A stretch of 64,000 nt of DNA from Paratinospora sagittata (Eukaryota; Streptophyta; Magnoliopsida; Ranunculales; Menispermaceae), in NCBI GenBank assembly GCA_035771175.1, contig CM069603.1, positions 16,778,286-16,842,285 on the forward strand, given 5' to 3'. Shown in pieces: positions 44,236-55,714 of the stretch. Made by a program: the position numbers and the translations under genes. Every line of letters begins with the position of its first letter. Positions within the stretch are counted from its first letter, which is position 1. The notes beneath the pieces were generated by a model. It had not been told where the DNA came from and made no database searches. It saw nothing but the letters and a program-made list of their open reading frames with translations.

Positions 44236-47200
44236 TGTGACGCCCCGAAAATTATTTCATCTCGCCCATAACCCAATTGTATTTTGCCCAAACTCTATGT
44301 GTTGCCTTGATATGTTTAATGTTTGTATATTTGATGAATGATAATGTATATAAATATGTGCATTATCAATTGTATATGGGTCATGTTAAATTAAAGTATA
44401 ATGCATATGTTATTATTTATGCATGGGCCCATTAAACCATGAATTAATATGGGTTAGGATTGATTGAATAAAAAGATAAATGAGAATAAAATATTTGGTG
44501 TATTAGATGGATTGGACATTTAAAATACATGGAAGCATAAGATTGGTTAAAGTACATGTGGTTGGTATGGGTAGTATGAGACCAACACATGTCAAATTGG
44601 TGCATGAGAATGGCTAAGTATCCCATACCCCATTTCTCTTCTCCAACACATGTCAAGTTGGTGCATGAAACCAACACATGTCAAGTTGATGCATGATAAT
44701 GGACAAGTGCCCCATGCCCCATTTCTTTTCTCCAACACATGTCAAGTTGGTGCATGAGACCAACACATGTCAAGTTGGTGCATGAGAATGGACAAGTGTC
44801 TCATGCCCCATTTCTCTTCTCCAATACATGTATAGTTGGTGCATGAAAATGGACAAGTGTCCCATGCCCCATTTCTCTTCTCCAACACATGTCAAATTGG
44901 TGCATGAGACCAACACATGTCAAGTTGGTGCATGAGAATGGACAAGTGTCCCATGCCCCATTTCGCTTTTCCAATACATGTCAAGTTGGTGCATGAAAAT
45001 GGACAAGTGTCCCATGCCCCATTTCTCCTCCCCAACACATGTCAAGGTTGGTGCATGAGAGTGGACAAGTGTCCCATGCCCTACTTCTCTTCCCCAAAGA
45101 AGTCCTAGAGGGTGAGATGAGTGGAGAGAAAGGAAAAAAAGAAGAGAAAGGAAAGAAGAAGAGAAAGAAAGAGGGAGTTGTTTTGAGGAAAGTCTCAACA
45201 ACGTTTTCATCAAAGAACTGGATCTTGGTACTATAAGGTCCGATTGAGCTAAAACTTTGTGAGCACGTTTGCATCTTATGGGTATTCATTATGGTCGGTG
45301 GAGATCTTGATTGGAGTTTTCTTCTAAGAGATATAACCTCTCAAATAGAGCTGGTCGGAAAGTCTGGATTTCTCGCGCAGTTTAGATCAAACTAATAGAT
45401 CTCCTAAATCTACCATTGGATGGATATGATATTTTGGAATGTGGTTTAAAACGGATCTTTATTCATTATGAACGGTGGAGATGTTTATAGGTTAAGTATG
45501 TTGTGTGATATAGTCATCTGAGGTCGAGTATTTGCAGCATGAAAGGAGAAATTGTCTGATTAGAGACTTGTTCATCAAAGAGGCATATCCTTTTGATACA
45601 CCATTGGATTGAGCTGATGTTTGGACAGAAGGTTTGTTTCTTAACATACGTCCATCTGTACGGTTGATTTTGTGATTAAATATTTCTGTTGGTAGATTAA
45701 TACAACTGAACAAAATATTATATGAAGAATTGGTAGGGTTGCTTGTATTAGACCTAAATTTAGAATATGAACTTAGACCTTTCCAAATAGCTTGCATGTC
45801 AACTATGTTGACCTAGTTGCCATTGTTGATGAACCCATGATGCAAAATCAGTGATATACATGGCTGAACATGGTGACCTAGTGTAAATCGGCAATATGGC
45901 CTAAGTATGGAAAATTTCATATTTTAGGGCTTTTGATGCTTTTGGCCTAGAATCATTGAATTGATGCAACTTATGTTTAATTAAGCATGATTAGGGTTGA
46001 TTAAGCTACTGATTTGGTGGTTGTGACCATATTATGGGTTATGCCTACTTGTGATCAAATGACCCAATTTGAGCATGTTTATGCCTAAGGAATTGAAAAT
46101 CAGTATTTTTGATTAATAGAACGGTTTATGAATGAGAACTACGCATTAGAGGCCTAAGTCATGTGATTTGAGTTGAATGGTGGGATTAGATGGGATTTAG
46201 GCCTATTGTCTATATGTGGGCTGATTTAGGGTTGATGTGTAATGTCTATGTGATTGAGCATAGGAATTGATGTATGGTTGGATATTGACAAATGTTTTAG
46301 GACCTTGATTGGGTTGATTCGGTTTGGTGTCCGTGTGTGGTTAGATACTCTCGCGAGGCTTGGTTGTGAGTAGACTTCATTTATGATTATATCTTTTATG
46401 TCATCATATCACTTATATATATATTGTACGTTGAAAGCATGAATGTGTCCTAATGTTTTGAATGATGCATTGATTTGAGAAAACCTTATGAGTTTGGCCC
46501 ATCTATCTGGCTAATAGGGGGACTTAACCTTGTCATAGGAGGGTTTTAAAAAGGAAATATTTGGGGATGAGAACGGTAAGGTGAAATAGACGTTCACTAG
46601 TAACCCCAATGTACGTGGAATGTGGATCCAAGTTGATAAGCTTTTACTTGCATCGAACTTATTATAAATGCTTGATATCTATATGTTATAAGCTTTTAAT
46701 CATGCTACACATTGACATGAATACATGATATTTATTGATGAGTATTGATAGTATATTTGAATTCTATTCACTAGGCACCGTTGGCTCACCCTCATTTTCC
46801 TCTTTCAAGTCCTTCTGTCCCGAATAAGGGCAAAGGAGTAGTCATATCTTGAGGGCCTTGCCGGCGAGAGAATCCAAGGCCTCGATGTGAGTTGAGAGGC
46901 ATTTTGATTGAACTGTGTTTTAAATTATGATGTATTATATTTTGGACTATGTAATTATAACACTTACCACATTGTAGTATGGGTGAGTTGAGACTTGTTA
47001 GATAGACCATGTGGGCATATGAGGGTTTTTTGTACCCATAGTTTTGGACTTTATGTGTATGTCAATCTTGATGGACTGTAGGGATTATGACGGCTTTATT
47101 TATGGCAAAGTTTTATGGAGCATCTCTTGTCTTGGATGATTAATACGGTTGGTAGTTTTGTTTAGTACATTTTTATATTATGTCGTTGTTTGGGATAAGG

Positions 47201-47328
47201 CTCGTAGGGTCTCAACCACCTCACGGAGGTTGAGAAGTGGTTGGAGATGCCTACGCCGGGCGTCCCGCCCCGGCATTCCGCACACCATTCCTTGCGGGGT
47301 TGGTGGTCTGGGGTGCGGGGTCGCCACA
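44236..47328 (+). mobile_element. Gypsy solo LTR with GTTCA target duplication
   Basis: TGTGACGCCCCGAAAATT...GGGGTCGCCACA, 3093 bp, in the opposite orientation to the LTRs at 10867 and 56878. GTTCA occurs at 44231-44235 and 47329-47333. With both target sites exact and no internal region, LTR-LTR recombination left a solo copy. Removing it and one GTTCA restores the copia reading frame across the site. It carries a long variable array at 44581-45090. Confidence 0.92.
44581..45090. repeat. Compound minisatellite in the solo LTR
   Basis: Repeats of CAACACATGTCAAGTTGGTG + CATGARAATGGACAAGTGTC + CCATGCCCCATTTCTCTTCT, about 60 bp, with extra partial units of about 27 bp. Around seven to eight blocks. 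The LTR at 56878 has only one to two such units (about 59075-59190), and the LTRs at 10867 and 18543 essentially one. Confidence 0.85.
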
Positions 47329-48159
47329 GTTCAAATAAAAGCAATAGGAAAATTTAGATTATTGTTAAAGACTAGATTTTATTTGGATCTTGATGAGACA
47401 TTTATTGTACCATCTTTTAGACGAAAATTGATTTTTATTTCTGCTTTGGACAAATCTAGTTATTTTTGCTCATTTGGAAATGAAAAATTTAGTTTGTTTC
47501 ATAACTCAAAATTGGTTGGTTCTGGTTCTTTGTTAGGTTATGATAATCTTTATTTAATAGATACAATTGCTTCATATAATGAATCCTTGCAATTAAGTAC
47601 ACGAGGTATAAAGAGAAAATTAACCAGTGAGAATTTGGTTGCGTTATGGCACAAAAGATTAGGTCATATCTCCAGACGGAGAATAGAGAGACTTGTGTCA
47701 AATGAAATTTTAAATCCCTTAGATTTCACAAATTTTGATGTTTGTGTTAACTGTATAAAGGGAAAACAAACCAACAAAAGGAGATTTGTAGCCAACATGA
47801 CTTTGGACGTCTTAGAACTTATACATACAAATATTTGTGGTTCATTCCCTACAGTTACTTGGAATGGTCAACAATACTTTATAACATTCATAGATGTTTT
47901 TTCCTGATATGGCTATATATATATATATCATTCATGAAAAGTCACAGTCGCTGGATGTGTTCAAAAATTATAAGGCTGAAGTTGAGAATCAACTAAACAA
48001 AAGTATAAAAAGCGTCAGATATGATCGTGGTGGTGAGTACTATGGTAGATATGACGGTTCAGGTGAACAACGTCCAGGACTATTTGCTAAGTCCTAGAGG
48101 AATGCGCTATCGTCTTGCAGTACACTATGTTGGATTTGCCCACTATGAATGGTGTTGCT
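47329..48159 (+). pseudogene. pol: Copia pre-integrase and integrase N-terminal half
   Basis: IKAIGKFRLLL leads into the GAG-pre-integrase part. LWHKRLGHISRRRIERL and CVNCIKGKQTNKRRF form the HHCC zinc finger. HTNICGSF stands for the usual HTDICGPF, so the first catalytic Asp is Asn. After DVFS a TGA (where Arg is usual) and an expanded TA run (47909-47928) break the frame. It resumes with HEKSQSLDVFKNYKAEVEN and VRYDRGGEYYG, which holds the second Asp. The part up to NGVA is cut at 48159 by the next insertion. Confidence 0.85.
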
Positions 48160-48985
48160 TGATAAGTATGTATTTAGAATATGTTTTGGAGCATGTTTTA
48201 TGGTATATAGTTCATATATTAGGTTAGTTTATCATAAATTAGGTTACTTGATAGTTTTGTCAAGTTTCGGTGCTTTTGCATTATTTCGGTTTAGATTTTT
48301 ATAGGTTGGTTCATGAGATTATTAAAGCATGATACTCACTTGATTTGGGTTGTTTTGATGGACCTAAAGAGGACTTGGAAGTTGGAAACAAGTTGCATGA
48401 AGTTGGCTTGAAGACACATGTGCATACCAAGGCAAAAGAGATGGAAATTTGGCCAAGTCCACAAGCATGAGGAGAAAGAAAAAAGGCACAAACCAGCAAG
48501 TGGGCGCCATGGCACCCAGGTGCTGATTTTGGTGGTGGAGCGAGACAACAGGTGGGTGCCGGTGTCGGGGTTCGACAGTTTTTTAGAAACTTTCTATTTT
48601 TCGTATTTTTGTCATAACTTCCTCAATTCAACTCCGAATTGGACGCGGTTTGTTTCTATGAACTCGTGATTATAAATAGAACATTATGAAGAGGAAAAGA
48701 GGACAAAAATTAAAAGGAGAAAATATTGTGAAAAGCAAGGAAGACCACAAGGGTTTGAAGCGGAGAAGAAGATCAAGCTTGAAGATCATGAAGATTCTCC
48801 AACACTTTCTCTACTTTCTCTTTGGTTTTTCTGGTTTTAGATTCATGTTCAATATATTATTTCATGATTTCATGTCTATATTCATGAACTAAATCCTCTA
48901 TCTAGAAGTGTAGATCAATCCAAACTCGATACTATGCTTTAGGTTTTATTGTTTTGATTATTGTCAATAAAGTTTCCAGTTTATT
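48160..48985 (+). mobile_element. 826-bp retroposon-like insertion with 16-bp target duplication
   Basis: TATGAATGGTGTTGCT lies at 48144-48159 and again at 48986-49001, inside the conserved integrase codons. The insert starts TGATAAGTATG, has TATAAATA near 48672 and ends shortly after AATAAAG (48968 on), like a transcript 3' end, without a poly(A) tail. A 16-bp duplication suits target-primed insertion by LINE machinery more than LTR integrase (5 bp) or DNA transposases (8-10 bp). No protein is recognisable in it. Confidence 0.65.
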
Positions 48986-50483
48986 TATGAATGGTGTTGC
49001 TGAAACACGAAACAGGACACTCAAGGACACAGTGAAAAGTATGATTAGTCATTCTACCTTACTAGAATCCCTCTGGGGAGAAGCACTTAAGACTGCAGCT
49101 TATATCCTTAACAGAGTTCCAACTAAGGCGACTACCAAAACCCCTTATGAACTTTGGACGGGCAGAAGGCCTAGTCTAAAACACTTGCATGTTTGGGGAT
49201 GTCCAACTGAGGCAAGGCCTTATTGGCCTAATGAAAAGAAACTGGACTCAAGGACTGTGAGTTGCTATTTTATTGGATACTCTGAAAGATCCAGAGGGTA
49301 CAAGTTTCATGATCCCACAACTAAGTCAATTTTTGAGTCGGGAAATGCTCGGTTCTTTGAGGATGTCGAGTTTGTAGAGGGAGATATAGTTAAGGACTTT
49401 GTCTTTGAAGAGGAATATGTTGATATTCCCACAGGTGTTATTGGCATTGATTAGGATCCTATTCCTGACCTTGCTCAAGACACAACAAATCAAGAAATGT
49501 CACAGATCCTCCCTTTCAAGAAATTATTTCAGGAGAACAAACTCTAACACCTCAAGAACCTATGCCATTAAAGATATCCATTAGAGAAAGGAAAAGTGCG
49601 GTGCCAGATGACTACATTGTATATCTTCAAGAACATGAGGTAGATATTGGAGTGATAGAAGATGATCCGATCAACTTCCGTCAAACCATGCAAAATTATA
49701 ACTCTCATAAGTGGATTGATGCCATGAATGAAGAGATCAAGTCCATGAAGGACAATGACGTATGGAATCTTGTACCATTGCCAGAAGGTGTGAAACCCAT
49801 TGGTTGCAAATGGATATTTAAGACCAAGAGGGATTTAAAAGGTGATGTGGAGAGGTACAAAACTCGTCTTGTAGCAAAGGGTTTTACACAGAAAAAAGGC
49901 ATCTATTATAAATAAACTTTCTCTTCGATTTCTTCTAAAGACTTTTTTAGGATTATAATGACATTGGTGGCGTATTTCAATGTTGAGTTACATCAGATGG
50001 ATGTGAAGACAATGTTTCTGAATGGTAACATTGATGAGACAATATATATGGTGCAGCCAAAAAACTATGTCAGGAGACCCAAAGAATATGGTTTGCAAAC
50101 TTAAAAAATCCATTTATGGACTCAAACAAGCATATCGACAATGGTATTTCAAGTTTCATCAAGTGATCATCTTATTCGATTTTGGGATGAATTTGGTCGA
50201 TGATTGTATATACCATATGTTCTATGGGAGCAAACATATTTTTTTAGTTTTATATGTCGATGACATCTTACTTGCCAGAAACGACATAGGCTTATTGCAT
50301 GAAAACAAAAGATTTCTAGCAAAGAATTTTGAGATGAAAGATCTTGGTGACTCCTCTTTTGTATTAGGCATTCATATACACCGGGATCGTTCTCGGGGTA
50401 TTCTTGGATTATCACAAAAGAACTATATTGAAAAGGTTCTCAAGCGATATGACATTCAGGATTGAAAACCAGGTGATACCCCT
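48986..50483 (+). pseudogene. pol: Copia integrase C-terminal half and reverse transcriptase, truncated
   Basis: [19 protein letters not shown] supplies the third integrase catalytic residue (Glu). [21 protein letters not shown] and [12 protein letters not shown] follow, and then the linker. RT begins near 49700: KWIDAMNEEIKSMKDNDVW, GVKPIGCKWIFKTKR, ERYKTRLVAKGFTQ, MDVKTMFLNGNIDETIYM, KLKKSIYGLKQAYRQWYFKF and LVLYVDDILLA, with the catalytic YVDD intact. There are breaks near 49454, 49918 and 50100. Homology ends with KRYDIQD just before the family A LTR, so RNase H is missing. Confidence 0.88.
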
Positions 50484-52717
50484 TGTTGACCAAGGTATGT
50501 CCAAGGGGGGGTAAATTGGACACTTAGATAATTAAAATTAATCCAATGGCAAATAATAAAATGCGGAAAAGTAAATCAATTAACACAATCGATTTATAGT
50601 GGTTCGGCTACTTGCCTACCTCTACTACCTAACCTCCTTAGTTAGGATTTTCAAACCTTTTCACTAAGGGATTCTCTTACGGGTGAGAACCAAACCGTTA
50701 CAACTTTTTCTCAACTTCTGAGTGTGAGACTAACCTAAAACCTTCTCAACTTACAAGCTTGAGAATGACAACTTTATCGAACAAACAAAGATAAGTATTC
50801 AACAGTTTGTATAACTATTGTTACAACTCGATACAATATACAAGATATGAAATGAAGTACAATTGTATCCTATGAACTATCTCTCAAATTTCTCTCTCTC
50901 AAATTTCTCCTTCAGTAAGAATGATGTGAGATTAAAATCGTGCTGAAAATTTGAGTAAAAATAGTTCAATAAACTTCAAACAGATTTTCAATGAAAGATG
51001 TAAGGTAAGCTCAATATGAAAATCCTTTGAGTTTCTCTTATGTTCTCTTGTGTCTAAAATGGCTAGAGAATGTGTATTTATAGATTAAGAATGAGTCCTA
51101 GTCGTTGGAGACCAAGATATAGCCGTTGGGGGCAAAAAAACTGACACGTCATTCGTTGGAAATGCACACAGAACAACAATAGCGCGCTATTGCAGACAAA
51201 CGGGGTCAATAGCCCGCTATCGCACTGTTTAGTGCGCTAGCAATTTTGTAATTCATTTTCCGACCTATCCTAAACCAAATATAGGCATATAATAGCTTAA
51301 ATTTTATAGAAAGATGTTTTCGGATCCATTGGAACCATTTCCAAAGCCATTGGAGAAAGATATAAAATATTTTTTAAGGATTTAAGTTTATTTGGGCATT
51401 CTTTGAGTGTAAAAATTTGGGTTAACATGATATATCGAAATTTTAAATTTATGGGCTTATTTGGGCATCAAAATATGATTGAAATATTCTTAAACCATTG
51501 GTTGAAACACTTTGAAATCAAAGACTCTCAACCTCATAATTTCTTTTTTCCTTCAAGTTGTCCAAGCTTTGAATGTGGTTGATCCTTTGCTTGAGAGACT
51601 TGAAGTACTTTGATCTTGTATTCTCTATTTTTTACTTAGGTGCTGAAATATATATACTAGATGGAAACATGAACACCATTTGTTACATTGTTTGTTAGCA
51701 TCAAAACACTTAGGAGAACGCTAAGTGGGAAACCACTTGGGCCAACATGAGTGTTAGCTTACAACAACTAGAATCTTTCATGAAGATGGCAAAAACAATC
51801 TTTATGAACATTATGATTCTCTTCAGGTTGCATGAAAAAGGAAAGTCTCAAAGGACGTGATTCATGCATCAGAAGAAATTTCTGATAAGTCTAAAAAGGG
51901 TTCTGTGCACAAACGCACAAACACAGCTTTATGACAGTATTGGGTTAGCGTCCTAATTTGTCAATCAGTGTCCTAACGCATAGGACCAACTTTTTCATGT
52001 TGTTCCTTAAGGGCGCTTATAGATTATAAGCGTCCTGCTAAACTGTGAAGTGAGGGCGCTAATGGAACGTAAGGGTCCTAACTTACTTAACGTTTAAAAT
52101 CGAACAAAGTTGTGACGGCGCCATTTGAAGATAACCGTCCTGATTAGTTTTTGAAACACTTTAAAATCACAATGGTGCTACTAATGACGTAAGCGTCCCA
52201 ACATTTAAAGCACGAATACATAAGGGCGCTTCTAAAGATGTAAGCGTCCTGATGTTTCAAATGATCAGCGAGCTAATGTTCAATCAACGTCCTGAAAAGT
52301 TCCTTGGTTGATTCAATGAGGGCGCTACTGAAAAAGTAAGCATCTTGATTGAATACTTAAAGACTAATTTTTTAAAATAATTTTGTCTTTCAAAACTTAG
52401 TCTAATCAGCTGGAAATTCGATCAAACTAAATACTGAAACGATTAAGAGATTAAATCTTTTAAGAAAACCTCTCAAACACATCGATCATAACATGCAAAT
52501 ATGTTAAACTTGCTGAGAGTTATTTGATCGAAAGCTTTACATCCTAAGTACTTGAAAACTCGAGATTTTGATCTTGATGTTCAATAGACTTGTAAACTCT
52601 ATTATTTGATCTTGGTTCTTGATAGTTTTAAAACACTTAACAATATCATTAGATACACAAACATGAGTAGTGTGGAATCATCAAAACATTCTCATCATGG
52701 GGTTCCTTGACATAACA
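50484..52717 (-). mobile_element. Family A left (3') LTR, second copy
   Basis: 2234 bp. The start and end match 29327-31092. A block of about 700 bp in the middle (about 51035-51748, ending GGGCCAACA) instead matches the degraded LTR at 5946-6870 and the end type seen at 32329, so this LTR is a mosaic. TATA box (minus) near 51075-51083; inverted-repeat array 51940-52360; GC-rich palindromes TAGCGCGCTA and ATAGCCCGCTAT near 51180-51230. Confidence 0.65.
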
Positions 52718-53074
52718 ATCTCTCCCTTTTTGATGATTTCAAACACTCAAATACCATTAGGCTAAGTAATGCACGAATATACATAATTTCACGCAAGTCA
52801 CATAAACATGGTGCATAGGTATCAAAAATTGCATTCATTCAAGATTAACCAATCATTTAATGCTCGATGCAAAATACATAACAGATCAAAGCAAACAGAT
52901 CAATTTATATTCATTCAAGATTAATAAGTCAGATTAGACAAAAATATAGTCATAACACAAGTTTTGAACATTTACAATACAAGACATATACAAAACATCC
53001 TCCCTCTATCTTGTAGCTTCCCAGAGCTAACTTAGCCTAATTATATCCATTCTCTTCTCCCCCTTTTGAAAACA

Positions 53075-55714
53075 TCAAAAAAGTAGGTTGGCTCACTAGA
53101 ACTGAGACCCTTACCCTTCTTCTTTTTGTCATCATCCTTGCTCTTCTTCTTGGAACCACTTGAATTTCCTTTCTCCTTGGCTTAACCCTTTTAACTTAAG
53201 CTTTTAACAAACTTTTCAATCACAATTGTTTTCTTTGAATCTTCGATAAATTTGTCGAAAGATGGCTTGGAAACACCAAATCTAAAAAGATCAGAAGGTG
53301 GAACAGGTTTGAATCCTTTTCCCTTCCTATCAGCAAGACCCGCAACAAACTCAGATGAGATAGTATGGCTTTTAAACTCAGGTCTCACTGGATTCTTGGG
53401 TTGGGAACTTGGAAACCTTTGGGTGGCTGCACTTGGAGGTGGAGACAATCTTCGAGATATTCAGTGCAGAGGCTCATCATTAGACTCCTCTTCATCTTCA
53501 CATTCAAGTATGCCAAGAAGTCTATTAGACTTCTTTGGGCCTTGAGGTCTGGTGAATGCTAGAGCTCTTGGTGTTGGTGGAACATTGACACCCTTCTTCT
53601 CCAATAGATGAAAGAGCATGCCAAATCATTTCATGTTTGAGGCAATATACCAAACTGTTGAGTGAAGTCTGTTGTTCATTGCCTTGAAAAGATCCTTGAA
53701 GAAATCTACAATCCCTTCAACTTGATCTGCAGCAGTAGTGATAGTGTAAGAAAGGTCCATGATTGTAGTGGCAAGAAAAGGCATTTTATTCTCAATTGTA
53801 GACATTTTCTCATAAGCCTGAGTGACCAAATCAAAAATCTTGGCCAATTTGCTATTTTCAGAGGGTGTTGGCCTAGTAGTGTTAACACTGTTTTTCAGAC
53901 TGGATATGGCCTTCAGCACTGGATCGAGATCTACTTTGCTAGATGCTTGGTCCAAGATAGCATCCAAGACTAATTGCGAAGCATTTGTGCTAGATGTGTC
54001 CTTAGATGACCTCAGCAACCTTGCTCTTCAAACTCTGAATATCTTCAGAAATCTTCTTCAAGATTTCTGCATATGATTCACTTGGAGCAAATGTTGATGG
54101 TATTATTTTTAGGTGGCTTGGTGAAACTTGAATTTGTTCTTTTGGTGGAAGTGGATTGGCTTGAGTTTGATCTGACCGTGGTCTTGATTGAGCTTGCTTG
54201 GTATTGACAGGAGCAACAAAGGCCTTCATAAATGCCTTGATATGTTGCAAGCTTTCGTGAATATCTTTCATAAGACCATCAGCAGGTGAAAGAGTAGAGC
54301 TAGATGAAGGTAGAGATTGCATGGCTACCAATTTTTTATCCATTTCCTGCATCACTTGCCCTAGCAGTTCTGTAGCTTGGATCAAATGAGTGGTAAAATC
54401 CTTAATCTCTTTAATCTCTTCATCCTTCTAATGCTTCAAAGAATTTTTTATCCCTTCTAAAATCTCATTCTTCTGCGGCAAATGATTTTGTTCCAATTTG
54501 TTTGTCAGTTGAGACATTACAAAGATCTGATATTCTCTAACCTTCCTCAGAAAGTCTTCCCCCTTGAAGAAATAATTAGCAGGCAGGCTGGAAGAAGGAT
54601 AAGATGGTGAGTGGCGATCACACTAATCATGTGAAGAAGAACTCTCTTCTTGAATTTCTTCCACTCCATAATCCTCTTCGGGAAGCTCAGCAATAGCTTC
54701 ATGAAATTCTTCATCATGGCTTTGAGTATCAGTATCTTCAACTCCAATGTAGGGTACTATAGCAGTTTCATAACCCTTTTCTTCAGTACTTTCCATCCCA
54801 ACTGCCTGAGATTTTTCTTCTGGAATTGTTCTCTCTGAGTCAACACTAACTCTCTCTTGAACAATTTCTTTAACAAGTGCTTCAACAATAGTTTCAATAG
54901 CTTCAACATCTTCTCGAGCTGTCACATGTTCTTCAACAATAGCACGAGCAATCTGGCTGACTTCCTTCATGACATCCTCAGCAGCCTGTTCAATTTGCTC
55001 AACTTGTTTACTCTGAACATCTTGCTCCATCTGAACATCTTCCATGACTTGTTCAACATGAGCCTTAGTTCGAACTTCAACATGTTCAACCTGAGCTTCT
55101 ACAACATGATCATCTGGATGATCAGCTTGCTCATTCAGACCATGACCAACTTCTTCTTCTTCAGCACGACCAACATGGTTTCTTTGCTCAATCTGAGCCT
55201 CTTCCTTTTCACTGAATTCCACTCCTTGTGGAACTTTTGCCATCGGGAACCATTTCTTCAATGCAGGAACATAAACATATCTCATTAACTTCACAGTGGT
55301 TTGTTCAATGCAGTGATATATGCTAGTTTCTTTAACATCTTCTCTACTAAAGTTAATTCCATTTCTCTCAAACAATGTTGTGAGGTACATTCCAAAGGGA
55401 AGTCCTCTTGACCACAGTGTCGATGACATGGATGAGAATGTGGGCGAGATCGATCTTCTTCTTCTTGAGAATGCTCCATGTCAAGAATAAATCCAGCTCA
55501 TTTACATTGCCCCTACTTCCTGACTTGGGCTGAATGATATGGGTTATGATGTTATGGATAATTCTGGGAATGAGCTTGAAAGATTGGTTGGTGAGCTTTT
55601 TGTCAACACTCACATGATCCCTTTTTTTATGGATATGAGGTTCAAGGCTGAAAGGCTATCATAGCCTGGATATTAAAACTTACCTTTAGTTAAAGAAAGT
55701 ATATGAGAACTTTC
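53075..55714 (-). pseudogene. Second copy of the family A Transposase_32-like ORF
   Basis: Same domain order as 27461-24172. NVNELDLFLTWSILKKKKIDL and LPFGMYLTTLFERNGINF (about 55540-55350) give the Transposase_32-like part. An acidic Glu/Val/Gln-rich region follows (55250-54620), helical MIQATELLGQVMQEMDKKL (54385), a Ser/Pro linker, ENKMPFLATTIMDLSY (about 53790) and GFKPVPPSDLFRFGVSKPS near 53300. It then runs to a basic tail near 53075. It has several stops and shifts but no 92-bp triplication. The N-terminus is lost at 55714. Confidence 0.6.

Larger units (their letters stand above)
37642..50483 (+). mobile_element. Ty1/copia element, 3'-truncated and hit by three insertions
   Basis: 5' LTR 37642-38214, PBS 38217-38228, gag 43252-44124, protease remnant, integrase, and RT up to about 50466. 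The insertions are 38746-42643 (TSD ACAAG), 44236-47328 (TSD GTTCA) and 48160-48985 (16-bp duplication). Taking them out leaves about 5 kb, the normal size for copia. RNase H and the 3' LTR are absent because the element stops at the family A LTR at 50484. Confidence 0.85.
50484..55714 (-). mobile_element. Second family A element, right side truncated or interrupted
   Basis: Left LTR 50484-52717 (TGTTGACCAAGG...GACATAACA), PPT 52718-52731, then the second ORF on the minus strand up to 55714. There the sequence is broken inside the same codon region as 27000 in the first copy. Gag and the right LTR are not in the window. The insertion truncates the copia RT; the matching right flank is absent, so a target duplication cannot be checked. 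Confidence 0.7.

Noticed and set aside
44581..45090. Regular repeats resembling a CRISPR-like array
   Set aside because: Units are contiguous, imperfect and lie within a plant LTR; there are no unique spacers or cas genes.
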